This document shows positions 11,505-22,700 of a stretch of DNA of 64,000 nt, piece by piece. The position numbers were made by a program, and so were the translations under genes. A model generated the notes under the pieces. That model saw only the letters and a program-made list of their open reading frames with translations. It had not been told where the DNA came from and ran no database searches. Source of the stretch: Halichondria panicea (lineage: Eukaryota; Porifera; Demospongiae; Suberitida; Halichondriidae); the NCBI RefSeq assembly GCF_963675165.1, contig NC_087390.1:678501-742500 (forward strand), given 5' to 3'. How positions within the stretch are numbered: the stretch's first letter is position 1; each line of letters starts with the position of its first letter.

Positions 11505-12381
11505 GTGTGTGAGGGGTGTGGGGTGTGAGGGTGTGAAACTACTAAGTCATGGAGTGTATTAATTTAGTGATGAGTCATCAATATTAGGGTGCTTCCCTAC
11601 AGTATAATTGCTAGCAAATATGGTTTTTTGGTCCGTATACTGTTTTAAAGTTACTCAATCATTGTGATGTGATTCATTGAAGGCACATATTCGTACTTAT
11701 AGATAGATTTTAGTGCGTATCTTGTGTTAGAAGGTCAAGGCCATTATTCACATACTTAGGAATAAATTCATTTGGTTTGCTATACTCCCCTTTGAGACCT
11801 TATACTTTGACACTGATCCCAATAAGGGGAGGGTAAGCGCCAGTGGTCTGGCTGTTCAAAGTGTGGTTGTAGATCAGAAGGTCAGGGCCATTATTCATAG
11901 ATTTAGGAATAATGGTTTGCTGTACTCCCCTTTGAGACCTCATACTTTGAATGTATTCACACTGATCCCAATAAGGGGTGTGTGCGCCAGACTAATCAGG
12001 GTTTCATCTAGTAGGGGGGGGGGGCGGAAGCTTACCCCCCAAAAGAGAGGGGAAATTGGGAAGAGAGGGAGTTTGAGTACTAGACCCAACAATATCTAGA
12101 CATGGTCTTTTGCTAGAGGATAATTGGTCATCATCCATCATCTAGTCTTACCACAAATCTATTCATTGCTTTTGGTAGAACATGTGGTTTCTGGTGTATA
12201 CTTGCACAATTACAAGCCAGCATACCAAGAGTAGGGCTGTCCAAAAAAATTTGCCTATTAGAATTTCTCAATTTTTCTTCCTATTATTCTCCATTATAAT
12301 TATTCTCATTGAAAAGCCAGCATGAACATGAACCATAAATAGCAATATTGCAGCCATATAAAACTAAACAACTGATATGTG

Positions 12382-12451
12382 TACTGCACTTACATGATAT
12401 TATTGACCTCTATGACCTCATAGAGGTCAATAATATCATGTAAGTGCAGTA
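12382..12451. repeat. Perfect 70-bp palindrome
   Basis: Two exactly complementary 34-nt arms (left arm begins TACTGCACTTACATGATATT) are separated by only CC. As single-stranded DNA or RNA it would form a long hairpin. It lies just left of the large foldback. Confidence 0.95.
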
Positions 12452-12466
12452 TTAAACCTCTGACTC

Positions 12467-13703
12467 TATACAGTTCGTTTAGTCTAGAGAGTAGATTACC
12501 ACAAATGTGTGAGTAGTTGTACTTAAATGTAAATATCTTTTGATTGGAGCATTTCTAAGAAATGGTGTTGATACCCGTGTGTAGATGAATGACTGAACTA
12601 CATATCCAAAAATGTTTCTATGGAAACATAATATGGTGGGTTTGTGGTGATTAATAGAACAACAGCAAATTGTTATAGTGGGTAATCGGTTAGAGTAATA
12701 AAACACTAACCTTAAACAGCTAAGGTCTTAGACTTTTATCAGGCAATAGTTTAATAGTTTAGGTATCCTGACCATCCCTTTATGGGTCTTACATATGCTC
12801 ACAGTGTCTATAATTCATGATTTACCGGTTTTTAGGTACACTTTTGGTTAGAGTAATATCTTCTGAAAATTTTATAGCTTAGCTTTAAAAGTTCTCTGGT
12901 AAGTTTACAAATAAATGGGCTACATTTTGATACCAAGAACATCCTCTATGCTTATTCCATTGTTGAGATATCACTGAAAAACTACATATTCTACTATTTT
13001 CTACTGTTTTGATGACATCACAAGCTGCTAACCACAAATCGATGACACTCAAATTAACCACATAAGTGGGCGTACAATAACTATACGCCCACTTTTAATT
13101 ACGTTTGTGGTTGATTAAAGCATCATTGGTTTGTGGTTTGCAGCTGCTGATGTCATCAAAACAGTAGAAAATAGTAAATTATGTAGCTTTTCAGTGTTAT
13201 CTCAGCAATGGAATAAGCATATAGGATGTTCTTGGTATCAAAATGTAGCCCATTTATCTGTAAACTTAGTACAGAAATTTGAAAGCTAAGCTATTAATTT
13301 TTCAAAAGTTATTACTCTAACCAAAAGTGTACCTGAAAACCAGTAAATCATGAATTATAAACACTGTGAACATTTGTAACACTCATAAAGGGATGGCTAG
13401 GATACTTAAACCATTGAACAATTATGTGATGAAGTCTAGGACCTTAGCTGTACAAGATTACTGTTTTATTACTCTAACCGATTACCCACTATAACAATTT
13501 GCTGTTGTTCTATTAATCACCACAAACCCACCACCTTATGTTTCCATCGAAACATTTTTGGATATGTTGTAGTTCAGTCATTCATCTACACACGGGTATC
13601 AACACCATTTGTTAGAAATACTCCAATCCAAAGATATTTACATTTAAGTACAACTACTCACACATTTGTGGTAATCTACTCTCTAGACTAAATGAACTGT
13701 ATA
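12467..13703. mobile_element. 1.24-kb foldback element
   Basis: A near-complete inverted repeat with arms of about 600 bp. The left end TATACAGTTCGTTTAGTCTAG pairs with CTAGACTAAATGAACTGTATA at the right. The centre near 13070-13098 has AGTGGGCGTA and TACGCCCACT. No coding frame of note. It is inserted between CPVL units 2 and 3 and explains part of their larger spacing (6252 instead of about 3432 bp). Confidence 0.85.
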
Positions 13704-13743
13704 CCATTTTTTTAGCCTCACCTATTATTCTCCTAGAATAATT

Positions 13744-14291
13744 ATGCCTCGGTGCGCATGCGCAAGCGAGGTATACGGTAGTGTGTTTGTGTGTCTGTCT
13801 GTCTGTCTGTGTAGACTGCTACAGCTGCTCAAGGATGAATCAAGTGCAAGTAAGAGTTTCTATAGGCTTCTAGTCATGTTTACTTGGATTTTAATTCGTG
13901 GATTTGCAAAATAATGCTTCGTTCTCTAGTTATGCCTAGTTTTGCTTACTTGGAATGCCATTGCAGCCTTTTCAGTAGAGCACGTAGCCAAACTTGTTTA
14001 CCGAGTGTTACTACTCTACTTAGTAGTTAGCGATGCACTAGAACGCTAGCTATTGGTAGCTGCAAGAATGAGGAAGAGAGCTGCAAGGCTCTGTTGATGG
14101 CAGCCATTAATTTTAGACTTGAACTTTTGGCATCGATCGTTTTTAACAACAATCATGGTCGATCATTACCCACTCTTTGAGTTTGCATGCAGCAAAAGCA
14201 AAAATGTTCATCAGTATAAAAGGTATTAGTAGCTTCATGTTATGTAGCTTTGGCATCTCCACCGAGGCATCAGCACCTGCGGTGCTTTCAT
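13744..14291. mobile_element. About 548-bp element, first copy
   Basis: Starts ATGCCTCGGTGCGCATGCGC and ends CACCTGCGGTGCTTTCAT. It is the reverse complement of the insertion at 56712-57244 in FMNL copy 2. Internal sequence includes CTGTCTGTCTGTGTAGACTG and ATTCGTGGATTTGCAAAATA, the latter related to the arms at 6062 and 7675. It is non-autonomous, since no transposase frame is seen. Confidence 0.75.
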
Positions 14292-16220
14292 TGGAACAGT
14301 CCTAATACTAAGTTACATGGAGTTGCCTGTCAATGCACATTGCCAGGAGTACATCGCTAATAGGCACCAACAACTAACAATATAGGGGTGTGGTAGCCAG
14401 AAGTTGGTGTGGCCTCCAATTTTTCGTGCTAGCGTGCGTGGTTTCCTCCTCCAAGCTTAAAATCCTAGATGAAACCTGGTCAGTTGATAGTTTTTTGGTC
14501 CGTGTACTGTTTAAAGTTACTCAATCATTGTGATGTGATTCGTTGAAGGCACATTTTCGTACTTATAGATAGATTTTAGTGCGTATCTTGTGTTAGAAGG
14601 TCAAGGCCATTATTCACATACTTAGTTCATTTGGTTTGCTGTACTCCCCTTTGAGACCTCATACTTTGACACTGATCCCAATAAGGGGAGGGTAAGCGTC
14701 AGTCGTCTGGCTGTTCAAAGTGTGGTTGTGTAGATCAGAAGGTCAGGGCCATTATTCATAGATTTAGGAATAATGGTTTGCTGTACTCCCCTTTGAGACC
14801 TCATACTTTGAATGTATTCACACTGATCCCAATAAGGGGTGTGTGCGCCAGACTAATCAGGGTTTCATCTAGTAGGTGGGGGGTGGGGGGGGGGAGCTTA
14901 CCCCCCAAAAGAAAGGGGAAAATAGGGAAGAGAGGGAGTTTGAGTACTAGACCCAACAATATCTAGACACAGGTTTTTTGCTGGAGGATAATTGGTCATC
15001 ATCCATCATCTAGTCTTACCACAAACAAATCTATTCATTGCTTTTGGTAGTACATGTGGTTTCTGGTGTATACTTGCACAATTACAAGCCAGCATACCAA
15101 GAGTAGGGCTGTCCAAAAAAAATTTGCTTATTAGCAATTTTTCTTCCTCAATCATTGTGATGTGATTGGTTGAAGGCACATATTCGTACTTATAGATAGA
15201 TTTTAGTGCGTATCTTGTGTTAGAAGGTCAAGGCCGTTATTCACATACTTAGGAATAAATACATTTGGTTTGCTGTACTCCCCTTTGAGACCTCATACTT
15301 TGACACTGATCCCAATAAGGGGAGGGTAAGCGTCAGTCGTCTGGCTGTTCAAAATAGCAGTATAGCATTATCATAGTACTATGCATAATTACCCGAGGCT
15401 GTGCCGTGGCCAGCGGGTATAGTAGTCATTTGGTTTGTTTGTTTGTGTGTGGTACATGAGTCTGCTTCTGCGTTTACAGCATGGATAGCCTTCACCCAAC
15501 AAGTTAATACGTAGTTGCAGATTTTGATATAAAGCCTCGTTGTCGAATATAAGCGAGCAAAACTAAGAAGCTTAAACTTGCACGTTGGCAGCTAGCTAAC
15601 TAACTACACGCGGCCTTTATTCGAGGTACCCTACTTATTTACAGCTGAAGTGATCCCGTACCAAGAACAATGGAACAGGGTCGCTAATAGAAAGCTAAAA
15701 TTATGATTGTGGTTGTTGCTTATAATTATTATCCTAGCCCCAGAGCATACCCACAGGAGCTATACTGAGACTCTAGGCTTCTTTGCTGACTGTGCTGTGA
15801 TCCTAGCCCCAGAGCATACCCCACAGGAGCTATACTGAGACTCTAGGCTTCTTTGCTGACTTTGCTGTGATCCTAGTCCAGTGCACTACTAAACTCCATT
15901 CTCAAAACTTTCAGCCTCTAGACTTTAATTGCTCCCGTACGTTACTTGCTGCTTAGCCTGCTTACATAACACCCTTAATTCTGATTTATGTGAACAGCCG
16001 AGGGTTAGCACTTAGTGCTCTAGTTAAACTTAACGTACTGAAGTTATGGCTGTTGAAAGATACATGTATGTTTAACTACAACCCCCCTCCGTTTATTCAA
16101 TGGTTCGGGGACTCTTTCATCTGCCATAACTTGAATTCCGGGTATCCAATTTCAACGCTTTTCTGATTTTCTGAAAGCGAGACCTTTTATATTTGAGAGA
16201 TACTTATTTCTGCTGCTACC

Positions 16221-16252
<32 letters not shown>

Positions 16253-16428
16253 CACATCTATTTAATGCCTGTTCCCATTCCCAACACTCCCATCGCCACC
16301 ACAAAACCTCTAGACAATCCCTGAGGTTTATTATCATAAAATCACCTCAACCAAGCAACCTACATTTATACAGATAAGACACCCACCCACCCACACACAC
16401 ACCCACACACACACACACACACATACAG
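14292..16428. repeat. Repeat-unit spacer before CPVL unit 3
   Basis: No coding exon recognised. It repeats the spacer modules seen at 8071-10137: AATAAGGGG modules near 14580-14830 and 15160-15330, a G-rich block near 14875-14905, the 70-bp CCTAGCCCC repeat twice (about 15733-15870), and the CCATAACTTG repeat before the CA tracts. Confidence 0.7.
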
Positions 16429-17892
16429 GGACGGACGCAAGTGATGATGAATGCGTACGCTGACCTTGTGTTCCAGTTTGGAATGGCTGACGGGAACCAA
16501 GCCGCTTACATTTATTCCAGGACCAACACGGCTGTGCAGTACATCAAAGCTGAATGGTTTTACGATGGCTTCAAGGTACACACACTATACACAGCATCAG
16601 AACTCTAGTCACAGAGGCAACTCTAGTACTCAGTACCTGTACAGGAACCAACTACTGAAGCCACTGACTAACTACAATGTATGTGCATCACGTACCCCCT
16701 CTCGTCCACCAGGGTTCAGTACCTAGCAGTTAGTGAACATTGTAGCCAGCTCTGTGCTTGTCTAAGCTATTACTCAACGCAGCTGTTACGGTTTATTCGG
16801 TGGCCAATTCACAGAAGCTCAGCATCCAAAATCCATTTCACATTCTCAAAGTAGGTATAACATGTTTGTGCCGACTGTTGCAGATTTTTGATGCTCTGCT
16901 CAACGGAGATCTGATACCGTATCCTACGTACTTGTACAACATCACTGGATCCACCAACTACTACAACATTCTCAGGACCTCGCTAGGTACACGTATGTTG
17001 ATAGAGTATGTCAGAAAGTGTTGGATAGAAGTATACAGTCCTGTTTGGAGTGGGATATACTCTTTTTACCTATACGTAGTGTACTGAACATTCTACTGTA
17101 TTATTTATCTTATGTTGGTACATACTTAACCAGTGTTTGGTTAAAGGGCTCTTGTTTGAGTAGCTACTTGAATTTGGGAATCTGTACAAGTTAAGTTGTG
17201 TGTATGGATTGAATTTGGGGAAGTCCTGGACTATACAATTATCTCTATTGTGGTCATGTACTGTGTTAGAGGAATTGAGAAGCTGTGTGCATGGCAAATA
17301 ATGGCAAGAAAGATTAGCAGTAATACATGCTGCCCCTCCCCCAAGCCATAGTCTAGCCTGCCACCCTGTTTGAACTGTACACTGGGGGAAACACTGACTT
17401 AAGTATTGTAGGGTGTTGTTGAAATGTCATGCCCTGGGGTGATTGGTTTCTCCCTGTGTGTATACTTGTGTAAGGAAACCAATCTATAGCTGTCACCCCT
17501 TGCAAGGGCAGACCAACAGTGGCTATAATAAACAGGTGGTCTGGTTCAAACACATGCTATGGAGACTCTGAAGCTTGTTAACCTGGCTGTATTGGAAAGG
17601 GTGCCTGATTATAGGCTGACCACAATAGACAAGTTTCACTGCATTTAATTTAGTTACAGTATAAGAACTGTAGAGGGCAATTGCTGACATTTTGGTCATG
17701 CAAATTGATTATTTAAGACAGTTCTTCACATTCAATATTTCTTATTCGTCCAGCCTCCCCTGATTTTAACTACTACGTTCCCTTCATCAACACCACTGAC
17801 ATCAGACGAGCCATTCACGTCGGCAGTCTCAGCTATGGCTATCACGCTGAGGTGGACAGATTAAAGGTTGTTAGTTTTGTATATGTTCTTAC

Positions 17893-19172
17893 CCCCCTCC
17901 CCACACACACACACACATTTCTTGTTCTTACCACCCCCACACACACACACATTTCTTGTTCTCCCCCCCCACACACACACAAATTTCTTGTTCTCACCTC
18001 CCTCCCCACACACACACAAATTTCTTGTTCTCACCCCCCCCCCACACGCACACATATTTCTTGTTCTCCCCTCCCTCCCCACACACACACACATTTCTTG
18101 TTCTCACCCCCCCCACAGATAAATTTCTTGTTCTCACCCCCCCCCCACAGATAAATTTCTTGTATCACCTCCCTCCCCACACACACACAAAATTCTTGTT
18201 CTCACCCCTCCCCCCCACACACTTAGCCTCGAGACCAGCCGTTCGTTATCTGAAAGAACGCCTGGTCAAGTTCCAATGTAGCACTCACTCTAGCTGAGTC
18301 AGCGTTTTATAGCATCATAATGATATTCATGGGTAATACACCTTGTGCGGACCTTTGTGGGCAATTACCGGTCCAAGAAATTCCTGGACCATAGAACGAG
18401 TGCTACATTGGAACTTGACCAGGCGTTCTTTCAGATAACGAACGGCTGGTCTCGAGGCTACCTACACACACACACATTTCTTGTTCTCACCCCCCCCCCC
18501 ACACACACACATTTCTTGTTCTCCCCCCACACACACACACACATTTCTTGTTCTCACCCCCCCTACCCCCCACACACACACACATTTCTTGTTCTCCCCC
18601 CCCACACACATGCACACACACACATTTCTTGTTCTTACCTCCCCCCCCACACACACACACACATTTCTTGTTCTTCCCCCCCACACACACACATTTCTTG
18701 TTCTTACCCCCCCTCCCCCCCCACTCACATTTCTTGTTCTTACCTCCCCCCCCCACACACACACATTTCTTGTTCTCACCCCCCCACACACACATATTCT
18801 TGTTCTCACCCACCCCACACACACATTTCTTGTTCTCCCCTCCCCCCCACACACACATTTCTTGTTCTCACCTCCCCCCCACACACACACACATTTCTTG
18901 TTCTCACCCCCCCCCCACACACACACACATTTCTTGTTCTTACCTCCCCCCCCCACACGCACACATTTCTTGTTCTCACCCCCCCCCACACACATTTCTT
19001 GTTCCTACCTCCCCCCCACACACACACATTTCTTGTTCTCACCCCCCCACACACACCCACATATTCTTGTTCACCCCCCCCCCACACACACCCACATATT
19101 CTTGTTCTCACCCCCACCCCACACACACCCACATATTCTTGTTCTCACCCCCCCCCACACACACACACACAC
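17893..19172. repeat. CA/TTTCTTGTTCTCAC minisatellite, array 1
   Basis: About 28-36 bp monomers of the form (CA)n-TTTCTTGTTCTCAC-(C)n fill the space between CPVL exons 3 and 4. The array is interrupted by an inverted-repeat element at 18224-18460. It is open in several frames on both strands only because the monomers lack stop codons; no protein is implied. Confidence 0.95.
18224..18460. mobile_element. 237-bp inverted-repeat element (TAGCCTCGAG family), second copy
   Basis: Same terminal repeats as 3989-4215 but internally reversed. It is inserted in the CA-rich array, so a target duplication cannot be judged. Confidence 0.85.
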
Positions 19173-19203
19173 ATTAAAGGTTTCTAATTTTGTTATGTTC
19201 GGG

Positions 19204-19222
19204 TTAACCCTAACCCTAACCC
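19204..19222. repeat. Telomere-like CCCTAA triplet
   Basis: TTAACCCTAACCCTAACCC stands at the right end of the minisatellite, after ATTAAAGGTTTCTAATTTTG. The same block is found at 34549-34567 and 49821-49839. Confidence 0.9.
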
Positions 19223-19387
19223 ACACACACATTTCTCCCTTCACAGATAGGAGATGATGTTGCCGGGTATGTGAGGACAGTGAACAAGTTTATGTAGGTG
19301 GTCGTGAGAGGGGGTGGGCACATTCTCCCGTTTGACCAGCCGGAGAGAGCACTCAACCTCATCCAGAACTTTGTGAACATGCAATAG

Positions 19388-19714
19388 CCTATTATAATTA
19401 TGTTGTCTGGAAATGATCATGCTTCAAGTATAAGGATAATAATGAAATCTATAATTATAGTCGTGTCATTTAATATGTTGTTTGAAGAGAAGATTTTAAT
19501 TACCAAATCAACGAAACGATCAAAAACGATTGCTATTAGAGACATAAATAATTATGGAGTGTATAATTATTGTACAGAGTTTATACTCTCTGCCCAATGG
19601 TACACAAAAATATACTGTACATGTATAAGAAAGATAGCCACCGATTGGGAAGACTTATAAGATTTAGTATACAAACTAGACCATAACATAAAACAGGAGT
19701 CATGTACGTATTAA
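19388..19714. other. Convergent 3' spacer between CPVL and NLR B
   Basis: About 330 bp separate the CPVL stop from the NLR stop on the other strand. The sequence is AT-rich and nearly identical to 34735-35058 and 50007-50327. An 86-codon frame here is conserved only because the whole spacer is duplicated; I do not call it a gene. Confidence 0.6.
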
Positions 19715-22700
19715 TCATAAAAAAGGGTGCTTCATAAACACAATTCTTCGTCTGACATCAACGTACTCGGGACATGTGACAATGTTCTCTATTGTCCTCC
19801 AAAAAGTGCCGAATTCTTTCAGGGTTTTGTTTTCCAACAGCCCCCTGACAATTGGGGAGTAGTCGGTGATCTCAGCATTGAGGTGAAACACCTCTAGAGT
19901 CTTGTTCTTGGCTAACACATTTCCCACAGCTTCAGCCTCTTCAGTGGTAACGGTGTACAGTGTTAAATCTGTTAATGGTGGCAAATACAGACGGAGTTTC
20001 AGGTGTTTAACTGTATTGTTTTCTCTCAATGCTTCCAAGGCGGGTAGTAGACCCCCTGGCAACTGCTTATAAAACATAAGATCAATGAATTGTAGAGTTG
20101 TATGAAACATTTGGGCCAGTTCAAGCGTTCCGAAATAACTATAAAACGTTCCGATATTAAGCGGTTCATCATAACTCAACATCATTCCAGGTGAAATAGT
20201 TAGCTTAGTTAGACATGTGTTAACTTGCAGTCCCAATACTAAATGACTCATGCTACTTTCGAAACTAAAATCAATATCAGTCAGTGTCAATTCTTCTAGA
20301 GATGTGTTAGTCTGTAGATACTCACCAATAGCTTCATCAAAATCGCAGGTAAAGTAACATTTAATTAGTTCAAGGCTTTTAATGGAATGTAATCGATTGT
20401 CTTTGAGAGAACGTAAAACCTCACAGACATTAGCAGGATAATCCAAAGTTAGTGATTGCAAGTGTTGGTGGGTATAGAAATATTCCTTTATTTTACTTCG
20501 GATAATATAGAGTTCTTCAAGTATAGGACAATTGAATAGAGTCCTAAAAAGTTGCTCAGATTGTGCGGGAGTCACCTCAACATCGGAGTATCGCAGATAT
20601 TGTAAGCTTAGTTTCCAGTGGTTTAATATTGAAATTAAGTTTTTGGTGGTAGACTCTGAAAAAACCACATCTTCTGTTGGAAACGTTAAATGTGGCAAGA
20701 TTTTCGAGTTGTTCCTTTTTAACTCAGTCACGTTCAATCCAATTGAAATACACCAATGTTCAGTATCTGTGATGAGTAACTTTTTACTAAAAGGATCTTG
20801 TACCAAATGTATCACCAACATTTCAATACTAGAATGTGCAATGAAGTCAGACAACAACTCTTCATCAGCTGGCGATACTTGAGCACATTTCAAAACTTTC
20901 AAGCACTGTTTTGGCTTCAAAATATCAAGTATTCGTATCACAGTGTCTCTTGAGATGCCAAAATCTAGCTCTACAACACTTAAGTTTGGAGATAGCTGTA
21001 TAGTGTCAAATATTTTTAATGTACATGGAACCTCAGGCCCATCAAATTCATCGTCATCACTATCTTCTGATTCTACTTCAATATCTCGATTACTGATACT
21101 GACACTTTCTAATTCTGGTAGTATCCTATCAGTGAGTGTATGCCAAGCAGATGGAATCTTGAATGTGGTAGACATTGTCAGATGCCTTACACTTAGAGTA
21201 AAAGAAGGCAACACTTTGTTGATTCCTGCTAACATCATCGATCTATCCACATAACTTTTATTAAACTTGAACATGTCCATTAGAGTTACTTTGAAATGAG
21301 CAGAAGCTACAACATAACCAAGTGCAAACTCATCAAGTGCAAACTGATCAATTCTCCAATTACCTAGCGGTGGTAGTTCATACAGCACATTACAATACAA
21401 GTCTTTCATGGCTTGCACATTTTGGCTTTCGTAGATCCACAGAATTTGATCTTCTGAGAATTCACACATTCTCTCGGCTTTTGACGATCCTTTCTCATAG
21501 TACACATAAGGAGTTGGAAGTACACACTGTGTCCATGGGTCATTCAGTTTAGTCAATCCAGCTAAAAACAAAAGAATCATCTCGTGTGATCCATCATAGG
21601 CCTTTGTTTCAAACAAAAGAAACTGCTCGAGTGGGGTTTTATTTCTCCAGACATAAAATGCAGCGAGGAACTCTTGAAGTGTTAGATGAAGGAAATTGTA
21701 AGATGGAGAACTGTTTCTTTTCATTATGGATTTATATAAAGGATGTACACTGTTCATGAATCCGAGTGTAGTGCTAGCATCAACAATATCTTCCTTGAAG
21801 AAAACCAATTGTTGTTTTTCTTTTGTTATTCCTTTGTACGCAATTCGGCAGAGTGTATCAAAATGTACCTGAAGTGACGAAGGTAACTCACTCAGCTCAC
21901 CACTCCAATCATTCTCTAAACATCTTTTAATCAAAATTTGAGAGTATTCGGTGTATAGTTCAGTTGTTGTGTTGGGGATTATGCTATTGCTATTCTCATG
22001 GTTTTCTCTGTACACTTCAACTACAATTCTGGCATGAAGAGGGTTATACATTGCACTAGAGATACATGGATTAGAGTTAATGTATTCACGTAGTTCTGGT
22101 GGAGCCCCATCTTTGATCATTAGATCAATGTACTCTTGAATTTGTTTGGAAGAAAAACCTAAGATTTCAATGAACTGATCAACTCTTGAGCTACAAGTAA
22201 CAGGTAGATCGCATACAGCCCAGGGCCTAGTGGTAACAAGCACGGTACTAGCTGGCAGAAGACATCCGTCTATTAGTTTCTTAAATATAGAGTCATTTTC
22301 TCTAAGAGATGGTGGCAACTCATCCAGTCCTTCCAAAATGAAAAGTATGCCCTGCCCATGATTTTTTCGGATAATAGCATAAATATTTTTGGAATAATCA
22401 GTATCTTCACATTGAAATAGATCAACTAATTCTACAGCTTTCTGAACATTCTCATCTCGAAGTCGGAGCAATACAACGAGGGAGTAATCTGTCCAAACTT
22501 TACCATTAGCCCATCGTTTGCAAAGTTCCCATGACAAAGTCGTCTTACCTCCTCCAGGAGCCCCTTTAATGACAACCAGTTTAGAGAATTTGCCCTCTAC
22601 TTTGGAAGCTATCTGGTCCATTGTGATTGACTTTCTAGGAAATCCATCCAGCTCGCCTTTAACTATTTCTGACCAGGATTCTTCAATTTCCTTTCTTGAT

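Larger units (their letters stand above)
16429..19387 (+). pseudogene. CPVL: CPVL-like serine carboxypeptidase 3' part, unit 3
   Basis: Four exons: 16429-16575, 16884-16986, 17754-17866 and 19247-19387. Exon 3 reads SPDFNYYVPFINTTDIRRAI then HVGSLSYGYHAEVDRLK, matching LPEVRQAIHVGN of vertebrate CPVL. The last exon holds the catalytic-His motif GGGHILPFDQPERALNLIQN and ends NMQ-stop. Two defects argue against function. An in-frame TAG follows VNKFM in the last exon (Q in the other copies). About 65 residues, including the catalytic-Asp region (NGQLDIIV in vertebrates), are missing between exons 3 and 4, where only minisatellite DNA lies. The donor after exon 3 (GTTGTT) is poor. No upstream exon for the catalytic Ser is present. 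Confidence 0.8.

Noticed and set aside
19204-19222. True telomere end
   Set aside because: Only three CCCTAA units, internal, flanked by gene sequence on both sides and present three times.
18345-19257. Long His/Thr/Pro and Cys/Val/Gly frames around 18.3-19.3 kb and 33.3-34.7 kb
   Set aside because: Same minisatellite artefact, on both strands.
20532-21552. Plus-strand frames opposite the NLR leucine-rich exons
   Set aside because: Antisense shadows of the NACHT-LRR exon; same for 35231-36839 and 50506-51990.
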